From Brevundimonas sp. (GTDB lineage Bacteria > Pseudomonadota > Alphaproteobacteria > Caulobacterales > Caulobacteraceae), in contig NZ_JAUSOE010000026.1 in assembly GCF_030656255.1 (NCBI RefSeq), forward strand, positions 1-64,000: DNA of 64,000 bases. The letters are read 5' to 3'. The position numbers and the translations under genes are program-made. Below, piece after piece: positions 10,254-19,610 of this stretch; positions within the stretch are counted from its first letter, which is position 1; each line of letters begins with the position of its first letter. The notes below the pieces were generated by a model, which ran no database searches, was not told where the DNA came from, and worked only from the letters and a program-made list of their open reading frames with translations.

Positions 10254-11783
10254 ATGACGACTCTGACCCTCGGCCGCTCGCCCATGACCCTGGCCCAATT
10301 GCGCGGCGTTCTGGACGGCCCCGTGACGGTCGCCGTCGCCCCTGAAGCCTGGACCGATGTGGACAAGGGCGCCGCGACCATCGCCGCCATCGTGGCCGAA
10401 GGGCGCACCGTCTATGGGGTCAACACCGGGTTCGGCCTGCTGGCCAACACCTCCATCGCGCCCGCCGACCTGGAGACCTTGCAGCGGAACCTGGTGCTCA
10501 GCCATGCTTGCGGGGTCGGCCCCCTGCTGCCGGACAGCGTGACGCGGCTGCTGATGGTGCTGAAGATCGCCTCCCTGTCACGCGGCGCTTCAGGTGTTCG
10601 GCGCGAGACGCTCGAAGCCCTGATCGCCCTCGTCAACGCCGATATCCTGCCCTGTATTCCATCCAAGGGCTCGGTCGGGGCCTCGGGCGACCTTGCCCCT
10701 CTGGCCCATATGAGCTGCGTTCTGATCGGGGTCGGCGAGGCCCGGCGCAAGGGCGAGACTTTGGAAGCCGGGGCCGCGCTTGAGAGGGCTGGGCTCAAGC
10801 CTCTGGTCCTGGGACCGAAAGAGGGGCTGGCGCTGTTGAACGGGACGCAGTGTTCCACCGCCCTGGCCCTGGCGGGTCTGTTCGCGGCCGAAGCGGTCTT
10901 CGCCGCCGGCGTGGCGGCGGGCGCACTGTCGGTCGACGCCCTGAAGGGATCGGACGCGCCGTTCGACGCCCGCATCCACGCGCTGCGGGGGCAACCCGGT
11001 CAGATCGCCGTGGCCGCACGCCTCAGAGCCCTGATGGCGGGTTCGGCTATCCGCGACAGCCACCGGGACGACTGCGCCAAGGTGCAGGACCCCTATTCGC
11101 TGCGCTGTCAGCCTCAGGTCATGGGGGCGGTGCTGGACGTTCTGGCGACGGCGGCCGCGACGCTGGAACGCGAGGCCAACGCCGTAACAGACAATCCCCT
11201 GGTCTTCATCGAGGACGGCGATGTCATATCCGGTGGAAACTTCCATGCTGAACCCGTTGCTTTTGCTGCTGATCAGATCGCCATGGCCCTATGCGAAATC
11301 GGCAATATCTCCGAACGCCGGACCGCCATCCTGGTCGATCCGAAGATGAGCGAACTGCCGGCCTTCCTGGTCAAGGAAAGCGGCCTGAACTCGGGATTCA
11401 TGATCGCCCAGGTCACGGCTGCGGCCCTGGTGGCCGAGAACCGTATGGTGGCCCATCCGTGCAGCGTGGACACGGTTCCCACCAGCGCCAATCAGGAAGA
11501 TCATGTTTCCATGGCCACCCACGGCGCGCGGCGGCTGCTGGACATGGCCGAGAATACGGCGACCGTGGTCGGAATCGAACTGTTGGCGGCGGCCCAGGGG
11601 CTGGAATTCCATCGTCCCCTGACCAGTTCGCCCCTGCTGGAACAGGTCTTCGCCGTCGTGCGTGAAGCGGCCGCGCCCTACGCCAGCGACCATTATTTCG
11701 CGCCGGATATCGCGAGGGCGACGGACGGGGTGCGAGCTGGACTTTATCGCCGGTTCGCGGAGGACCTGCTGCCCTCCGCCTGA
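10254..11783 (+). CDS. hutH: Histidine ammonia-lyase
   Basis: Starts the pathway by non-oxidative removal of ammonia from L-histidine to give urocanate. The 509-aa protein carries [12 protein letters not shown]; Ala143-Ser144-Gly145 would cyclise to the MIO electrophile. Other family blocks seen are YGVNTGFG near residue 53 and [15 protein letters not shown] toward the C-terminus. It lies 5 nt after hutU, last in the rightward operon, and meets the convergent mntP gene 5 nt beyond its stop with no clear terminator between them. Confidence 0.97.
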   Translation: MTTLTLGRSPMTLAQLRGVLDGPVTVAVAPEAWTDVDKGAATIAAIVAEGRTVYGVNTGFGLLANTSIAPADLETLQRNLVLSHACGVGPLLPDSVTRLLMVLKIASLSRGASGVRRETLEALIALVNADILPCIPSKGSVGASGDLAPLAHMSCVLIGVGEARRKGETLEAGAALERAGLKPLVLGPKEGLALLNGTQCSTALALAGLFAAEAVFAAGVAAGALSVDALKGSDAPFDARIHALRGQPGQIAVAARLRALMAGSAIRDSHRDDCAKVQDPYSLRCQPQVMGAVLDVLATAAATLEREANAVTDNPLVFIEDGDVISGGNFHAEPVAFAADQIAMALCEIGNISERRTAILVDPKMSELPAFLVKESGLNSGFMIAQVTAAALVAENRMVAHPCSVDTVPTSANQEDHVSMATHGARRLLDMAENTATVVGIELLAAAQGLEFHRPLTSSPLLEQVFAVVREAAAPYASDHYFAPDIARATDGVRAGLYRRFAEDLLPSA

Positions 11784-11788
11784 CGGGT

Positions 11789-12361
11789 TCAGAGGGCCAG
11801 AATGCCCAGATGCTCCAGCAGGATCATCGTGCCCAGACTGATCAGGGCGACGCCGCCGATCAGTTCCGCCGCCTTGCCGAACTTCAGGCCAACGGCCTTG
11901 CCGATCAGCATGCCGATGGTCGTGGAGACGAAGGTGGTGAAGCCGATCGAGGCGGCGATGACCCAGATATTGGCGCCCAGGAAGGCCAGGCCCACGCCCA
12001 CGGCCGCCGCGTCGATGCTGGTGCCGACGGCGGTGGCGATCAAGGCCCAGGGTCCGGACTTGCGAGGGGTCTCGTTTTCTTCGGCTTCGCGCGGTTTGGC
12101 GCCTTCCCAGATCATCTTGCCGCCGACGACCGCCAGCAGGACGAAGGCGATCCAGTGGTCGATCCGCTCCACCAGACCGGCGGCGACCAGACCGAGACTC
12201 CAACCGATCAGAGGCGTGATGGCCTCGATGACGCCGAACACCAGGCCTGCCTTCACGGCCTGAGGCACGGAGGGGCGATGCGAGGCGCCACGACCAACGG
12301 CGGCCGCGAAGGCGTCCGTGGACATGCTGAGCGACAGAATGGCGATGGTCCCTGGGGTCAT
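11789..12361 (-). CDS. mntP: Manganese efflux pump
   Basis: A six-helix inner-membrane Mn2+ exporter (190 aa) formed from two related halves. Conserved Asp residues appear in STDAFAAAVGRG in the first half and GTSIDAAAVGVGLAFL in the second, as in MntP/YebN. The longer in-frame reading to 13,147 is a shadow through fni and the riboswitch; the ATG at 12361 gives the usual family length. The leader contains a yybP-ykoY-like element (about 12,425-12,535), so expression should rise when cytoplasmic manganese is high. Confidence 0.94.
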   Translation of the reverse strand: MTPGTIAILSLSMSTDAFAAAVGRGASHRPSVPQAVKAGLVFGVIEAITPLIGWSLGLVAAGLVERIDHWIAFVLLAVVGGKMIWEGAKPREAEENETPRKSGPWALIATAVGTSIDAAAVGVGLAFLGANIWVIAASIGFTTFVSTTIGMLIGKAVGLKFGKAAELIGGVALISLGTMILLEHLGILAL

Positions 12362-12424
12362 GACGAAATCAATCCACCGGACGCAAGACAGCGGCTCCAC
12401 GCCGGCCGGTGCGGCGGTGGAACG

Positions 12425-12535
12425 CGCTGGTCTCGCTAGGCGGTGTTTCCGCTGGTCGGACCACGCGTCGAAACGCGAGTGTGTTGACCCGACCCCGGCG
12501 AACTGACGCCGGAAGCTACTCCCCAACAGGAAGCG
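12425..12535 (-). ncRNA. yybP-ykoY (manganese) riboswitch upstream of mntP
   Basis: Read on the minus strand, the leader contains GGGGAGTAGC near 12,527-12,518, a GC-rich helix, then GGGTCAACACACTCG and finally CGCCTAGCGAGACC near 12,443-12,430. These are the conserved blocks of the yybP-ykoY element, whose Mn2+-sensing core joins two loops. The gene immediately downstream is mntP, the usual target. Boundaries are approximate. About 65 nt separate it from the mntP start, leaving room for an expression-platform hairpin that masks or frees the ribosome site. Confidence 0.85.
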
Positions 12536-12630
12536 GTCCCGTACACGCCAACGCGGTCGATTGGCAACCGCGTCAGATCGCCGATGACGCGACAACGGAT
12601 CGCTGGGCGCGCAACGGCGCGACCGGACGA

Positions 12631-13671
12631 TCAGTCGAAAGGTTGAAGCGGTGCGCGACGAAGCTGAGCCAGGTTCGCGGAATTGGTGCAGAAACAGACG
12701 GTGCGGAGCTGTCGGATCATGGTCTGAAAATGCTCGACCACGGCGTCGGTGGACACCGTCGCGGCCTTCAGCACTCCGGAGGCCTGTCCGACGATGTCGG
12801 CCCCCAATCGAATAGCGCGGGCGACGTCCACCCCATCCCTTACCCCGCCTGATCCGATCACCACAGCGTCCGGGCAGGCGCGGCGCACATCGACGATGGC
12901 CTGGGGCGTGGTCACCCCCCAGTCGGCGAAGGCGGCGGCGTGGATCCGGTCTTGTGAATCGGTCGCCCGCTCTCCCTCGATCAGCGCCCAGTTTGATCCG
13001 CCCGCGCCGGCGACATCCACGGCGGCGGCGCCCATGTCGATCAGGAGGCGCGCAGTTCGGCCCGACAGGCCGGCCCCGGTTTCCTTGACCACCACCGGCG
13101 TCTCGATCTTGCGGATCAGCGCCTCCAAGGCGGCGCCGACGCCCCACCAGTCGCGATCACCTTCGGGCTGGCAGGCTTCCTGAAGCGGGTTCAGGTGCAC
13201 GACTAGGGCGTCCGCACCGATCATCTCGACCGCCCGCCGCGCCTCGTCCAGACCGAAACCCCGCGTCAATTGCGCCGCGCCGATATTGGACAGGATGGGG
13301 GTGTCGGGCGCCCGATGACGCAGGCTCCTATCCAGGCCGCCGCTGGCCCCCTCTTCCAGGGCCGTGCGTTGCGACCCGACCGCCAGGGCGATTCCCAAGT
13401 GCTGGGCCGCCTCGGCCAGACGGGCGTTCACGGCCTCGGCCCGCGCCGGGCCGCCGGTCATGGCGCTGATCAGCAGGGGCGCCTTTAGCCGACGGCCCAG
13501 GAAATCGGCGCCCAGGTCGATCTTGTCATGATCCAGATCCGGCAGGGCCTCATGCACGAACCGGATCGCGTCGAACCCGGCGTCGCGGGCGTGGCGGCCG
13601 CGCCCGGACAGCACCACGTCGAGGTGCTGATCCTTGCGGCCAGGGGCGCCGGGCGAAATAGCGTCGGTCAT
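12631..13671 (-). CDS. fni: Type 2 isopentenyl-diphosphate delta-isomerase
   Basis: Interconverts isopentenyl and dimethylallyl diphosphate using reduced FMN, supplying both isoprenoid building blocks for quinones, hopanoids or carotenoids. The 346-aa TIM-barrel protein has the N-terminal [10 protein letters not shown] block, GSQRTAL near residue 110, and the C-terminal [18 protein letters not shown] flavin-phosphate motif. Type 2 is unrelated in sequence to Nudix Idi. It is followed on the same strand by the mntP riboswitch leader about 95 nt downstream; no functional link to mntP is evident. Confidence 0.94.
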   Translation of the reverse strand: MTDAISPGAPGRKDQHLDVVLSGRGRHARDAGFDAIRFVHEALPDLDHDKIDLGADFLGRRLKAPLLISAMTGGPARAEAVNARLAEAAQHLGIALAVGSQRTALEEGASGGLDRSLRHRAPDTPILSNIGAAQLTRGFGLDEARRAVEMIGADALVVHLNPLQEACQPEGDRDWWGVGAALEALIRKIETPVVVKETGAGLSGRTARLLIDMGAAAVDVAGAGGSNWALIEGERATDSQDRIHAAAFADWGVTTPQAIVDVRRACPDAVVIGSGGVRDGVDVARAIRLGADIVGQASGVLKAATVSTDAVVEHFQTMIRQLRTVCFCTNSANLAQLRRAPLQPFD

Positions 13672-13711
13672 TCGGCTCGCCTAGGACCGGATCGTGGCCC
13701 GGATGGGGCCA

Positions 13712-15541
13712 TCAGGGCTGGCGTTCGACGGTCAGGGCATAGGCCCCCGTCTCATTCGGCCCCAACGACCGGGCGCGGACGACGAACCAGCCGTCTTCCG
13801 GCGCGGTCCAGTCCAGCTTGGCATGGGTGTCCGAAAGACTGTCGTCGTCCGTCGCCAAACTGGTGAAGTCCTCGCCATCCTCGCCCAGGTCGATGAAGGC
13901 GTCGAAGGCGTTGGAGACCAGGGTGATCCGCAGCTTCTCGTCCTTCTTCGCCTGGAACCGATAGGCGTCGTAATAGGCGCCTTCATCGATCAGGGCGTCG
14001 GAAAGGCTCAGGGTTCCGCGCGCCGTCGCGCCGACCAGAATACTGCCGGGCTTGGGCTCGGGGCCGCGATCAATCAATTCCAGCGAATAGAGCCCCTTCT
14101 CCTCGTTCGACAGGGGTGAGGCCCGCAGGATGTAGTCGCCGGAAGACGGCAGGGTGAAGTTCAGACGGGAATCCGTGCCCTCGCCCAGTCCGTCGTCATC
14201 GCTCGACAGGGCGGAGAACTCCTCTTCAGCGGCGCTGATCTCAAGATAGGCGTCGAAATCGCCGGATCGCAGAACGGCCTGGACGCGCTGGCCCTCCTGG
14301 CCGGTGAAGACATAGGCGTCATAGTGTTTGCCTTCGTCGCTCTGGGGCTTTTCGGGCGTGATCTCGCCTTCCACGGTCTGGCCGAAGGTGATCGCAGACG
14401 GCGCAGGGGGCGGGGCGACTTCGCTGATCTTGAGGGTGAAACGGCCTTCGCCGTCATCGCTCAGGGCGCGCGCCTCGATCACATAGTCGCCGGCCGTCTC
14501 CAGCGTCTGGACGATGCGTGAGTCCGTGCCCGAGCCGGCGCCGTCGTCGTCCTGGTTCAGGACCGAATTGTCCGACGCCTTGCGCAGCGTCAGATAGGTG
14601 TCGAAATCCTTCGACGACATCTCGATGGCGACGCGCTGGCCCGCCTCCGCCGTGAACCGATAGAATTCGGCGCGCTGGCCGTCGTCATTCAGTCCCGTCT
14701 CGTCGTTCAGGCTTGCATCCAGGCTATCGCCGATGGCGATGGGCTTGGCCGGCGGCGCAGGCGGCGCTTCCGCCAGACCTAGAGTGTAGGCGCCCTCCCC
14801 GTCCCTCAGCGCGGTGGCGCGAATCACATAATCCCCAGCGGTCGGCGCGCTGAAGATCAGGCGCGAGTTCAGTCCGTCGTCGGGGCCGTCGTCGTTCTGA
14901 GCCAGTTCTACGAAACCGGGCCCGTTCATCCGGCCGACGCGAACCAATGGATCGAAGGCTTCGGATTCCAGGGTGACGATCACCCTCTGACCTGTAGAGG
15001 CGCGGAAGCTGTAGGCGTCGTAACGGCCGCCGTCTTCCTGCTCCGGGTCGCGGTCGGTCAGTTCCCCGGCCCGCTCGTCGCCTATACGCACGCCGACAGG
15101 ACGCGGCGCGCGCGGGGGCGCGGGGCGTTCGCGCAGGGACAGGCTGTAGTCCCCGCCTTCCAGCCCGGCCAGGGTGCGGGCGCGCAGGACATAGGTTCCG
15201 CTCGATTCCGGCGTGAAGCGCAGTCGGGCGTCCGTGTCTTGGCCCAGCCCATCATCGTCTTCGGCCAGAGGTTCGTCCCCGCCTTCGGCATAGACGGCCA
15301 GATAGGCGTCGAAAGAGTCGGACCGCAGCACGGCCTCCAGCCTCTGGCCCGCGCGCGCCTCGAATCGGTAGGCGTCATAGCGATAGGCGTCGTCGCCGGT
15401 CGTCGCCGCATCCGCCTCGGTCAATGCGCCGTCCACCGCCGCCCCGATACGCAGGCCTTGAACGTCCTGAGCCAAGGCGGGCGAGACGGCCCAGACGAGG
15501 GCCAGGGCGCTGGCGGCGGCGGCGAGGGACGAACGCTTCAT
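13712..15541 (-). CDS. Secreted protein of five tandem PPC domains
   Basis: A 609-aa exported protein: positively charged start, hydrophobic segment and an ALAQD cleavage site near residue 25. The rest is five ~115-residue copies of a beta-sandwich resembling the bacterial pre-peptidase C-terminal (PPC) domain, each with a YDAYxFxAxxGQR strand, an FDAYL/FDTYL strand, a D-rich DDDGLG loop and a closing YVLRA strand. PPC domains normally accompany secreted proteases; here no catalytic domain is present, so binding or structural roles are likely. The acidic loops suggest calcium. I start at the ATG at 15541 rather than a GTG 9 nt upstream. Divergent from folD. Confidence 0.82.
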   Translation of the reverse strand: MKRSSLAAAASALALVWAVSPALAQDVQGLRIGAAVDGALTEADAATTGDDAYRYDAYRFEARAGQRLEAVLRSDSFDAYLAVYAEGGDEPLAEDDDGLGQDTDARLRFTPESSGTYVLRARTLAGLEGGDYSLSLRERPAPPRAPRPVGVRIGDERAGELTDRDPEQEDGGRYDAYSFRASTGQRVIVTLESEAFDPLVRVGRMNGPGFVELAQNDDGPDDGLNSRLIFSAPTAGDYVIRATALRDGEGAYTLGLAEAPPAPPAKPIAIGDSLDASLNDETGLNDDGQRAEFYRFTAEAGQRVAIEMSSKDFDTYLTLRKASDNSVLNQDDDGAGSGTDSRIVQTLETAGDYVIEARALSDDGEGRFTLKISEVAPPPAPSAITFGQTVEGEITPEKPQSDEGKHYDAYVFTGQEGQRVQAVLRSGDFDAYLEISAAEEEFSALSSDDDGLGEGTDSRLNFTLPSSGDYILRASPLSNEEKGLYSLELIDRGPEPKPGSILVGATARGTLSLSDALIDEGAYYDAYRFQAKKDEKLRITLVSNAFDAFIDLGEDGEDFTSLATDDDSLSDTHAKLDWTAPEDGWFVVRARSLGPNETGAYALTVERQP

Positions 15542-15630
15542 CAAGAACACTCCGGAGTTTGTCGTGGATCATAGACGCCGAACCATGACGGCTGTAAATC
15601 GCCGCATCCTCATCCCCCGGAGTCTTCCCC

Positions 15631-16554
15631 ATGTCGGCCGAGCCCACACGCGCGACCCTGATCGACGGCAAGGCCTATTCGGTCGATCTGGTGGACCGCG
15701 CCGCCGCCGCCGCCGCCCGCCTGGAAGCCAGCCAGGGCGTCAAGCCGGGCCTGGCCGTCGTCATCGTCGGCGAGGATCCCGCCAGCCAGATCTATGTCCG
15801 CAACAAGGGCGAGACGACCCTGCGCGCCGGCATGCGATCCGACACCCACCGCCTGGACGAGACCACGACCCAGGACGAACTTCTGGCCATGATCGCCCGG
15901 TTGAACGCCGATGCCGGCATCCACGGCATCCTGGTTCAGCTGCCCCTGCCGAAACACATCGACTCCTCGGTCGTCCTCGACGCCATCGATCCCGACAAGG
16001 ATGTGGACGGTTTCCACGTCGTCAACGCCGGGCGCCTGGCCGTCGGCCTGCCGGGTCTCGTTCCCTGCACCCCCCTGGGCAGTTTGATGCTGCTGAAGGA
16101 TCAGCTGGGCGATCTGACAGGCCTGAACGCCGTCATCGTCGGCCGGTCAAACATCGTCGGCAAGCCGATGGCGCAGCTGTTGCTGGGCGAAAGCTGCACC
16201 GTCACCATCGCTCATTCCAGGACCCGCGACCTGCCTGCCCTCTGCCGCACCGCCGACATCCTGGTCGCCGCCGTCGGCCGGCCGGAGATGATCAAGGGCG
16301 ACTGGATCAAGCCGGGCGCGACCGTGATCGACGTCGGCATCAACCGCGTGCCCTCCGCCGATCCGGTCAAGGCGGCCGAGGGCAAGACCCGCGTCGTCGG
16401 CGACGTCGCCTTCAAGGAAGCGGTCGATGTGGCCGGGCGGATCACGCCGGTGCCGGGCGGGGTCGGGCCGATGACCATCGCCTGCCTGCTGGCCAACACC
16501 TATTCAGCGGCCTGTCGGTCCATCGGCGTGGAACCGGAGCCATTGGACGCTTGA
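15631..16554 (+). CDS. folD: Bifunctional methylenetetrahydrofolate dehydrogenase/cyclohydrolase
   Basis: Interconverts 5,10-methylene-, methenyl- and 10-formyl-tetrahydrofolate in the cytoplasm, using NADP(H). The 307-aa protein shows [18 protein letters not shown] with YVRNK (the catalytic Lys region) near residue 55, KDVDGFHV near residue 125, GRSNIVGKP for the nucleotide site, and the C-terminal [13 protein letters not shown] signature. It is monocistronic or leads into the LemA cluster 61 nt downstream; its promoter must lie in the 89 bp shared with the divergent PPC-protein gene. Confidence 0.96.
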   Translation: MSAEPTRATLIDGKAYSVDLVDRAAAAAARLEASQGVKPGLAVVIVGEDPASQIYVRNKGETTLRAGMRSDTHRLDETTTQDELLAMIARLNADAGIHGILVQLPLPKHIDSSVVLDAIDPDKDVDGFHVVNAGRLAVGLPGLVPCTPLGSLMLLKDQLGDLTGLNAVIVGRSNIVGKPMAQLLLGESCTVTIAHSRTRDLPALCRTADILVAAVGRPEMIKGDWIKPGATVIDVGINRVPSADPVKAAEGKTRVVGDVAFKEAVDVAGRITPVPGGVGPMTIACLLANTYSAACRSIGVEPEPLDA

Positions 16555-16615
16555 AGCGTTGCGGTCCTGAGACGATAGTCGTCGCACCGGCGCAATCGCC
16601 GACAGGGGAAAATCC

Positions 16616-17293
16616 ATGGCTCGTCCAACCGCTCGCGCTCTGGCTCTGACCGCCGCTCTCGTCGTGGCACCCGCCGTCACCGGCTGCGGCTACAACACCA
16701 TCCCGACCAAGCAGGAACGGGCGGAAGCCGCCTGGGCCGATGTGCAGAGCCAGTATCAAAGGCGCGCCGACCTGGTGCCCAATCTGGTCGCCACCGTCCA
16801 GGGCGCGGCGATCCAGGAACGCACAACGCTGACGGACGTGATCAACGCCCGCGCCCGCGCCACCTCGGTCAATGTTTCGGCTGAGGACCTCAGCAATCCG
16901 CAAGCCTTCCAGCAATATCAGCAGGCTCAGGGCCAGCTGTCCGGCGCCCTCTCGCGCCTGCTGGTGTCGGTCGAGGCCTACCCTCAACTTCAGGCCAATC
17001 AGAACTTCCTGACCCTGCAGTCGCAGTTGGAAGGCACCGAGAACCGGATCACAATCGCCCGCCGCGACTACAATGAGGCCGTGCGCGACTACAACACCAC
17101 CCTGCGTACCTTCCCGAACGTGATCTGGGCCAAGACGGTGCATAGCGGGTCGCAGCCGATGCAGTTGTTCACCGCCACGGCGGAGGCCCAGTCGGCGCCC
17201 CAGGTGAGCTTCAATCTGAACGGCGCTCCGGCCGCCGCTCCGGGCGGAACAGCGGCCCCGGTCGCCCCGGGTTCGACCCCGCCGGCCCAGTGA
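16616..17293 (+). CDS. lemA: LemA family lipoprotein
   Basis: A 225-aa LemA family protein. A hydrophobic leader ending in AVTGC fits a lipobox with Cys near residue 23, so it is probably lipid-anchored rather than carrying the usual single N-terminal helix. The helical-bundle core includes QYQRRADLVPNLVATVQG near residue 40 and a long coiled segment to residue 165; the tail is Ala/Pro/Gly-rich and low-complexity. The family function is poorly defined, but LemA genes recurrently precede TPM-domain genes as here. The stop overlaps the next gene's GTG start (GTGA). Confidence 0.9.
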   Translation: MARPTARALALTAALVVAPAVTGCGYNTIPTKQERAEAAWADVQSQYQRRADLVPNLVATVQGAAIQERTTLTDVINARARATSVNVSAEDLSNPQAFQQYQQAQGQLSGALSRLLVSVEAYPQLQANQNFLTLQSQLEGTENRITIARRDYNEAVRDYNTTLRTFPNVIWAKTVHSGSQPMQLFTATAEAQSAPQVSFNLNGAPAAAPGGTAAPVAPGSTPPAQ

Positions 17294-18117
17294 CCGCCCT
17301 CCCCGTTCGGACACGGCGTCCAGCGGGCGTCGTGACGGCTCTGTTCGGCCTGATGGCCGTTCTGCTGTTCGCCCTTCCGGCCACGGCGCAGACCAAGCTT
17401 GATTTTCCACCCCTGTCCGGGCGGGTGGTTGATCAGGCCGATCTGCTGGACGCCGCGACCGAACAGGCGCTGACGGAGAAGCTTGCGGCGCTCGAAGCCA
17501 AATCCAGCGATCAGCTGGTCGTGGTCACGGTCCGCAGCCTGCAAGACCAGGAGATCGAGGACTACGGCTATCAGCTGGGCCGCGCCTGGGGCATCGGGCA
17601 GAAGGAGGGCGACAACGGCGCCCTGCTGATCGTCGCCCCGACCGAACGCAAGGTGCGGATCGAAGTCGGGTACGGGCTGGAGCCGATCCTGACCGACGCC
17701 TTCTCGTCCATGGTCATCCGCGACGACATCCTGCCGGCCTTCCGCGACGGCGACTATCAGGCTGGAATCGTGAAGGGGGTGGACGCCCTGATCGTTCAGT
17801 TGGTGCTCGATCCAGCCGAAGCCCAGGCGCGAGCGGCGGCCGCAGCGACCGAGCCAGAGGGCGGCGCCGCCGCGCCGATCCTGCCGATCATCATCATCGG
17901 TTTTATCTTCGTCATCTTTCTGGTCGGCGCCATCGGGTCGGGCGGACGCGGGCGTCGCCATCGTCGCGACGGCGTCACCCCCATCCTGATCTGGGCGGCT
18001 TCCGAGGCTTTGAGAAACGCCGGTCGCGGCGGCGGTGGCGGCTTCGGCGGGGGCGGAGGAGGATTTGGGGGCGGCGGCGGAAGCTTCGGCGGTGGCGGGG
18101 CTTCGGGAGGATGGTGA
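17290..18117 (+). CDS. TPM-domain membrane protein (YgcG type)
   Basis: A 275-aa envelope protein starting with GTG in a 4-nt overlap with lemA. A signal segment (residues ~15-35) is followed by a TPM domain (residues ~38-170; LSGRVVDQADLLD and VEVGYGLEPILTDA-like motifs), one transmembrane helix (PIIIIGFIFVIFLVGAI, ~196-212), and a C-terminal run of Gly-Gly-Phe/Gly-Gly-Ser repeats typical of the YgcG family. The domain fold faces the periplasm. Known family members have been linked to membrane protein maintenance, but no enzymatic role can be claimed from this sequence. It is co-translated with a second TPM gene. Confidence 0.87.
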   Translation: MTALPVRTRRPAGVVTALFGLMAVLLFALPATAQTKLDFPPLSGRVVDQADLLDAATEQALTEKLAALEAKSSDQLVVVTVRSLQDQEIEDYGYQLGRAWGIGQKEGDNGALLIVAPTERKVRIEVGYGLEPILTDAFSSMVIRDDILPAFRDGDYQAGIVKGVDALIVQLVLDPAEAQARAAAAATEPEGGAAAPILPIIIIGFIFVIFLVGAIGSGGRGRRHRRDGVTPILIWAASEALRNAGRGGGGGFGGGGGGFGGGGGSFGGGGASGGW

Positions 18118-18797
18118 TGCGATTTACCAAGGACGACCGGGCGCGGGTCGCCGGCGCCATCGCCTCGGCCGAGCGCGGCACCTCGGGCGAAATCTTCTGC
18201 GTCGTCGCGCGCGGGGTCTCATCCTATCTGGACGTCAGCCTGGCCTGGGCGGCCGGGGCCGCTCTTTTGGCGCCGACCGCGCTCATCCCTTTGGGCTTCA
18301 ATCTGTCATGGCCGCTCGGCGACGGTTGGGAGGCCGCCCACGTCTCAGCCCAGGCCGCCGGCGTCGGTCAGGCCCTGGCCTTCTACGCTTTGGTCCAGGC
18401 GGTGATCTTCGTCGGGGTCTTCCTGCTGACCCGTATCCCGCCGGTCCTGCGTTGGGTCACGCCGCGCGGTCTGCGTCGGGCCCGTGTGCGCAAGGCGGCC
18501 CTGCAACAGTTCCTGGCGCACGGCGTCCACGTCACGCGCGAGCGCACCGGCGTGCTGATCTTCGCCGCTCTGAAGGAGCATCAGGTCGAACTGATCGCCG
18601 ACGAATTGATCCACCAGAAGGTCGATGAGGGGGTCTGGGCCGACGCCGTCGCCGCCCTGACCCGCGAACTGAAGGCCGGCCGACCGGTCGCCGGTTTCGA
18701 GGCGGCCATTGACCAGTGCGGCCGTGTCCTGGCGGCCCATTTCCCGCCGCGCGCCGATAATCCCAATGAGTTGCCGGATCATCTGATCCTGCTTTGA
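18117..18797 (+). CDS. TPM-domain membrane protein, second copy
   Basis: A 226-aa TPM-domain protein lacking a signal peptide and Gly-rich tail. The N-terminus (FTKDDRARVAGAIASAERGTSGEIF) matches the start of the TPM fold, which is then interrupted by two or three hydrophobic helices (residues ~40-65, 85-110); the C-terminal half resumes with THVxRERTGVLIF-type strands and ends HFPP. The ATG used here overlaps the previous stop (TGATG); another ATG lies two codons upstream. The lemA-TPM-TPM trio therefore forms one tightly coupled unit, suggesting a membrane complex. Confidence 0.83.
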   Translation: MRFTKDDRARVAGAIASAERGTSGEIFCVVARGVSSYLDVSLAWAAGAALLAPTALIPLGFNLSWPLGDGWEAAHVSAQAAGVGQALAFYALVQAVIFVGVFLLTRIPPVLRWVTPRGLRRARVRKAALQQFLAHGVHVTRERTGVLIFAALKEHQVELIADELIHQKVDEGVWADAVAALTRELKAGRPVAGFEAAIDQCGRVLAAHFPPRADNPNELPDHLILL

Positions 18798-18872
18798 TCG
18801 TCGTACCGGGGTCGCAATCGACGGCCAAAAGGCTTAGCCGTCCGCAGGTTTCGGACACGTCCTTGGGAAATC

Positions 18873-19610
18873 ATGCCCCGCCTTCTGACCTATAACGTCC
18901 ATCGCTGCGTCGGGACGGACAAGCGCCTGGACGTGGACCGCATCGTCGCCGTGATCGGCGAGCACGAGGCGGACATCGTCTGTCTTCAGGAACTCGACGT
19001 CGGCCGCGCCCGGACGGGCAAGGTCGATCAGGCCGAAGCCATCGCCGAGGGTCTGGCCATGACCTCGCGGTTCCATCCGGCCATGCGGGTCGAGGCCGAA
19101 CTGTATGGCGACGCCATCCTGACGCCGCACCCGGAGACGCTGATCCGCGCCGACGCCCTGCCGACGGTGCGCGGCATCCCCGGTCTGGAGCCGCGCGGCG
19201 CCATCTGGTCCGAGATTCAGATCGGCGGCGTCGGCGTCAATGTGCTGACCACCCATCTGGGCCTAGTCCCGCGCGAACAACGCTTGCAGGCGGCGGCCTT
19301 GGCGGGGACCGGCTGGTTGGCCGGTTGCACCGGCCCCACCCTGCTGGCAGGCGATTTCAACGCCACCTCGATCACTCGCCCCTACCAGACGCTGGCGCGC
19401 CGATTGGGCGATTGTCAGCGCCTGTTGAACCTGAAGCCCTCGGTCAAGACCTTCCCCTCGGGCTTCCCCGCGATCCGCATCGACCATTGTTTCGTCAGCC
19501 CGGAAATCCGCATCACCGGCGTCAAGGCGGACTTCTCGCCCCTGGCTCGGGTCGCCTCGGATCACCTGCCGCTGATCATCGACTTCGAGATCGTTCAGCC
19601 GGTCAGCTAG
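18873..19610 (+). CDS. Endonuclease/exonuclease/phosphatase family hydrolase
   Basis: A metal-dependent phosphodiesterase/phosphatase of the EEP superfamily, 245 aa. The core motifs are all present: LTYNVHRC near the start, QELD near residue 45, GDFNATS near residue 157, IDHCFVSP near residue 204 and the catalytic SDHLPLIIDF at the C-terminus. No membrane segment or leader is visible. The substrate could be phosphoinositide-like lipid, phosphodiester or nucleic acid; the adjacent convergent phospholipase D-type gene (stop codons abut) makes a phospholipid role plausible but unproven. Confidence 0.87.
   Translation: MPRLLTYNVHRCVGTDKRLDVDRIVAVIGEHEADIVCLQELDVGRARTGKVDQAEAIAEGLAMTSRFHPAMRVEAELYGDAILTPHPETLIRADALPTVRGIPGLEPRGAIWSEIQIGGVGVNVLTTHLGLVPREQRLQAAALAGTGWLAGCTGPTLLAGDFNATSITRPYQTLARRLGDCQRLLNLKPSVKTFPSGFPAIRIDHCFVSPEIRITGVKADFSPLARVASDHLPLIIDFEIVQPVS

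Noticed and set aside
11789..13147. A single 452-aa protein covering mntP and most of fni
   Set aside because: Its N-terminal two thirds is Arg/Gly-rich read-through of fni and the riboswitch in the wrong frame; MntP length and motifs start at 12361.
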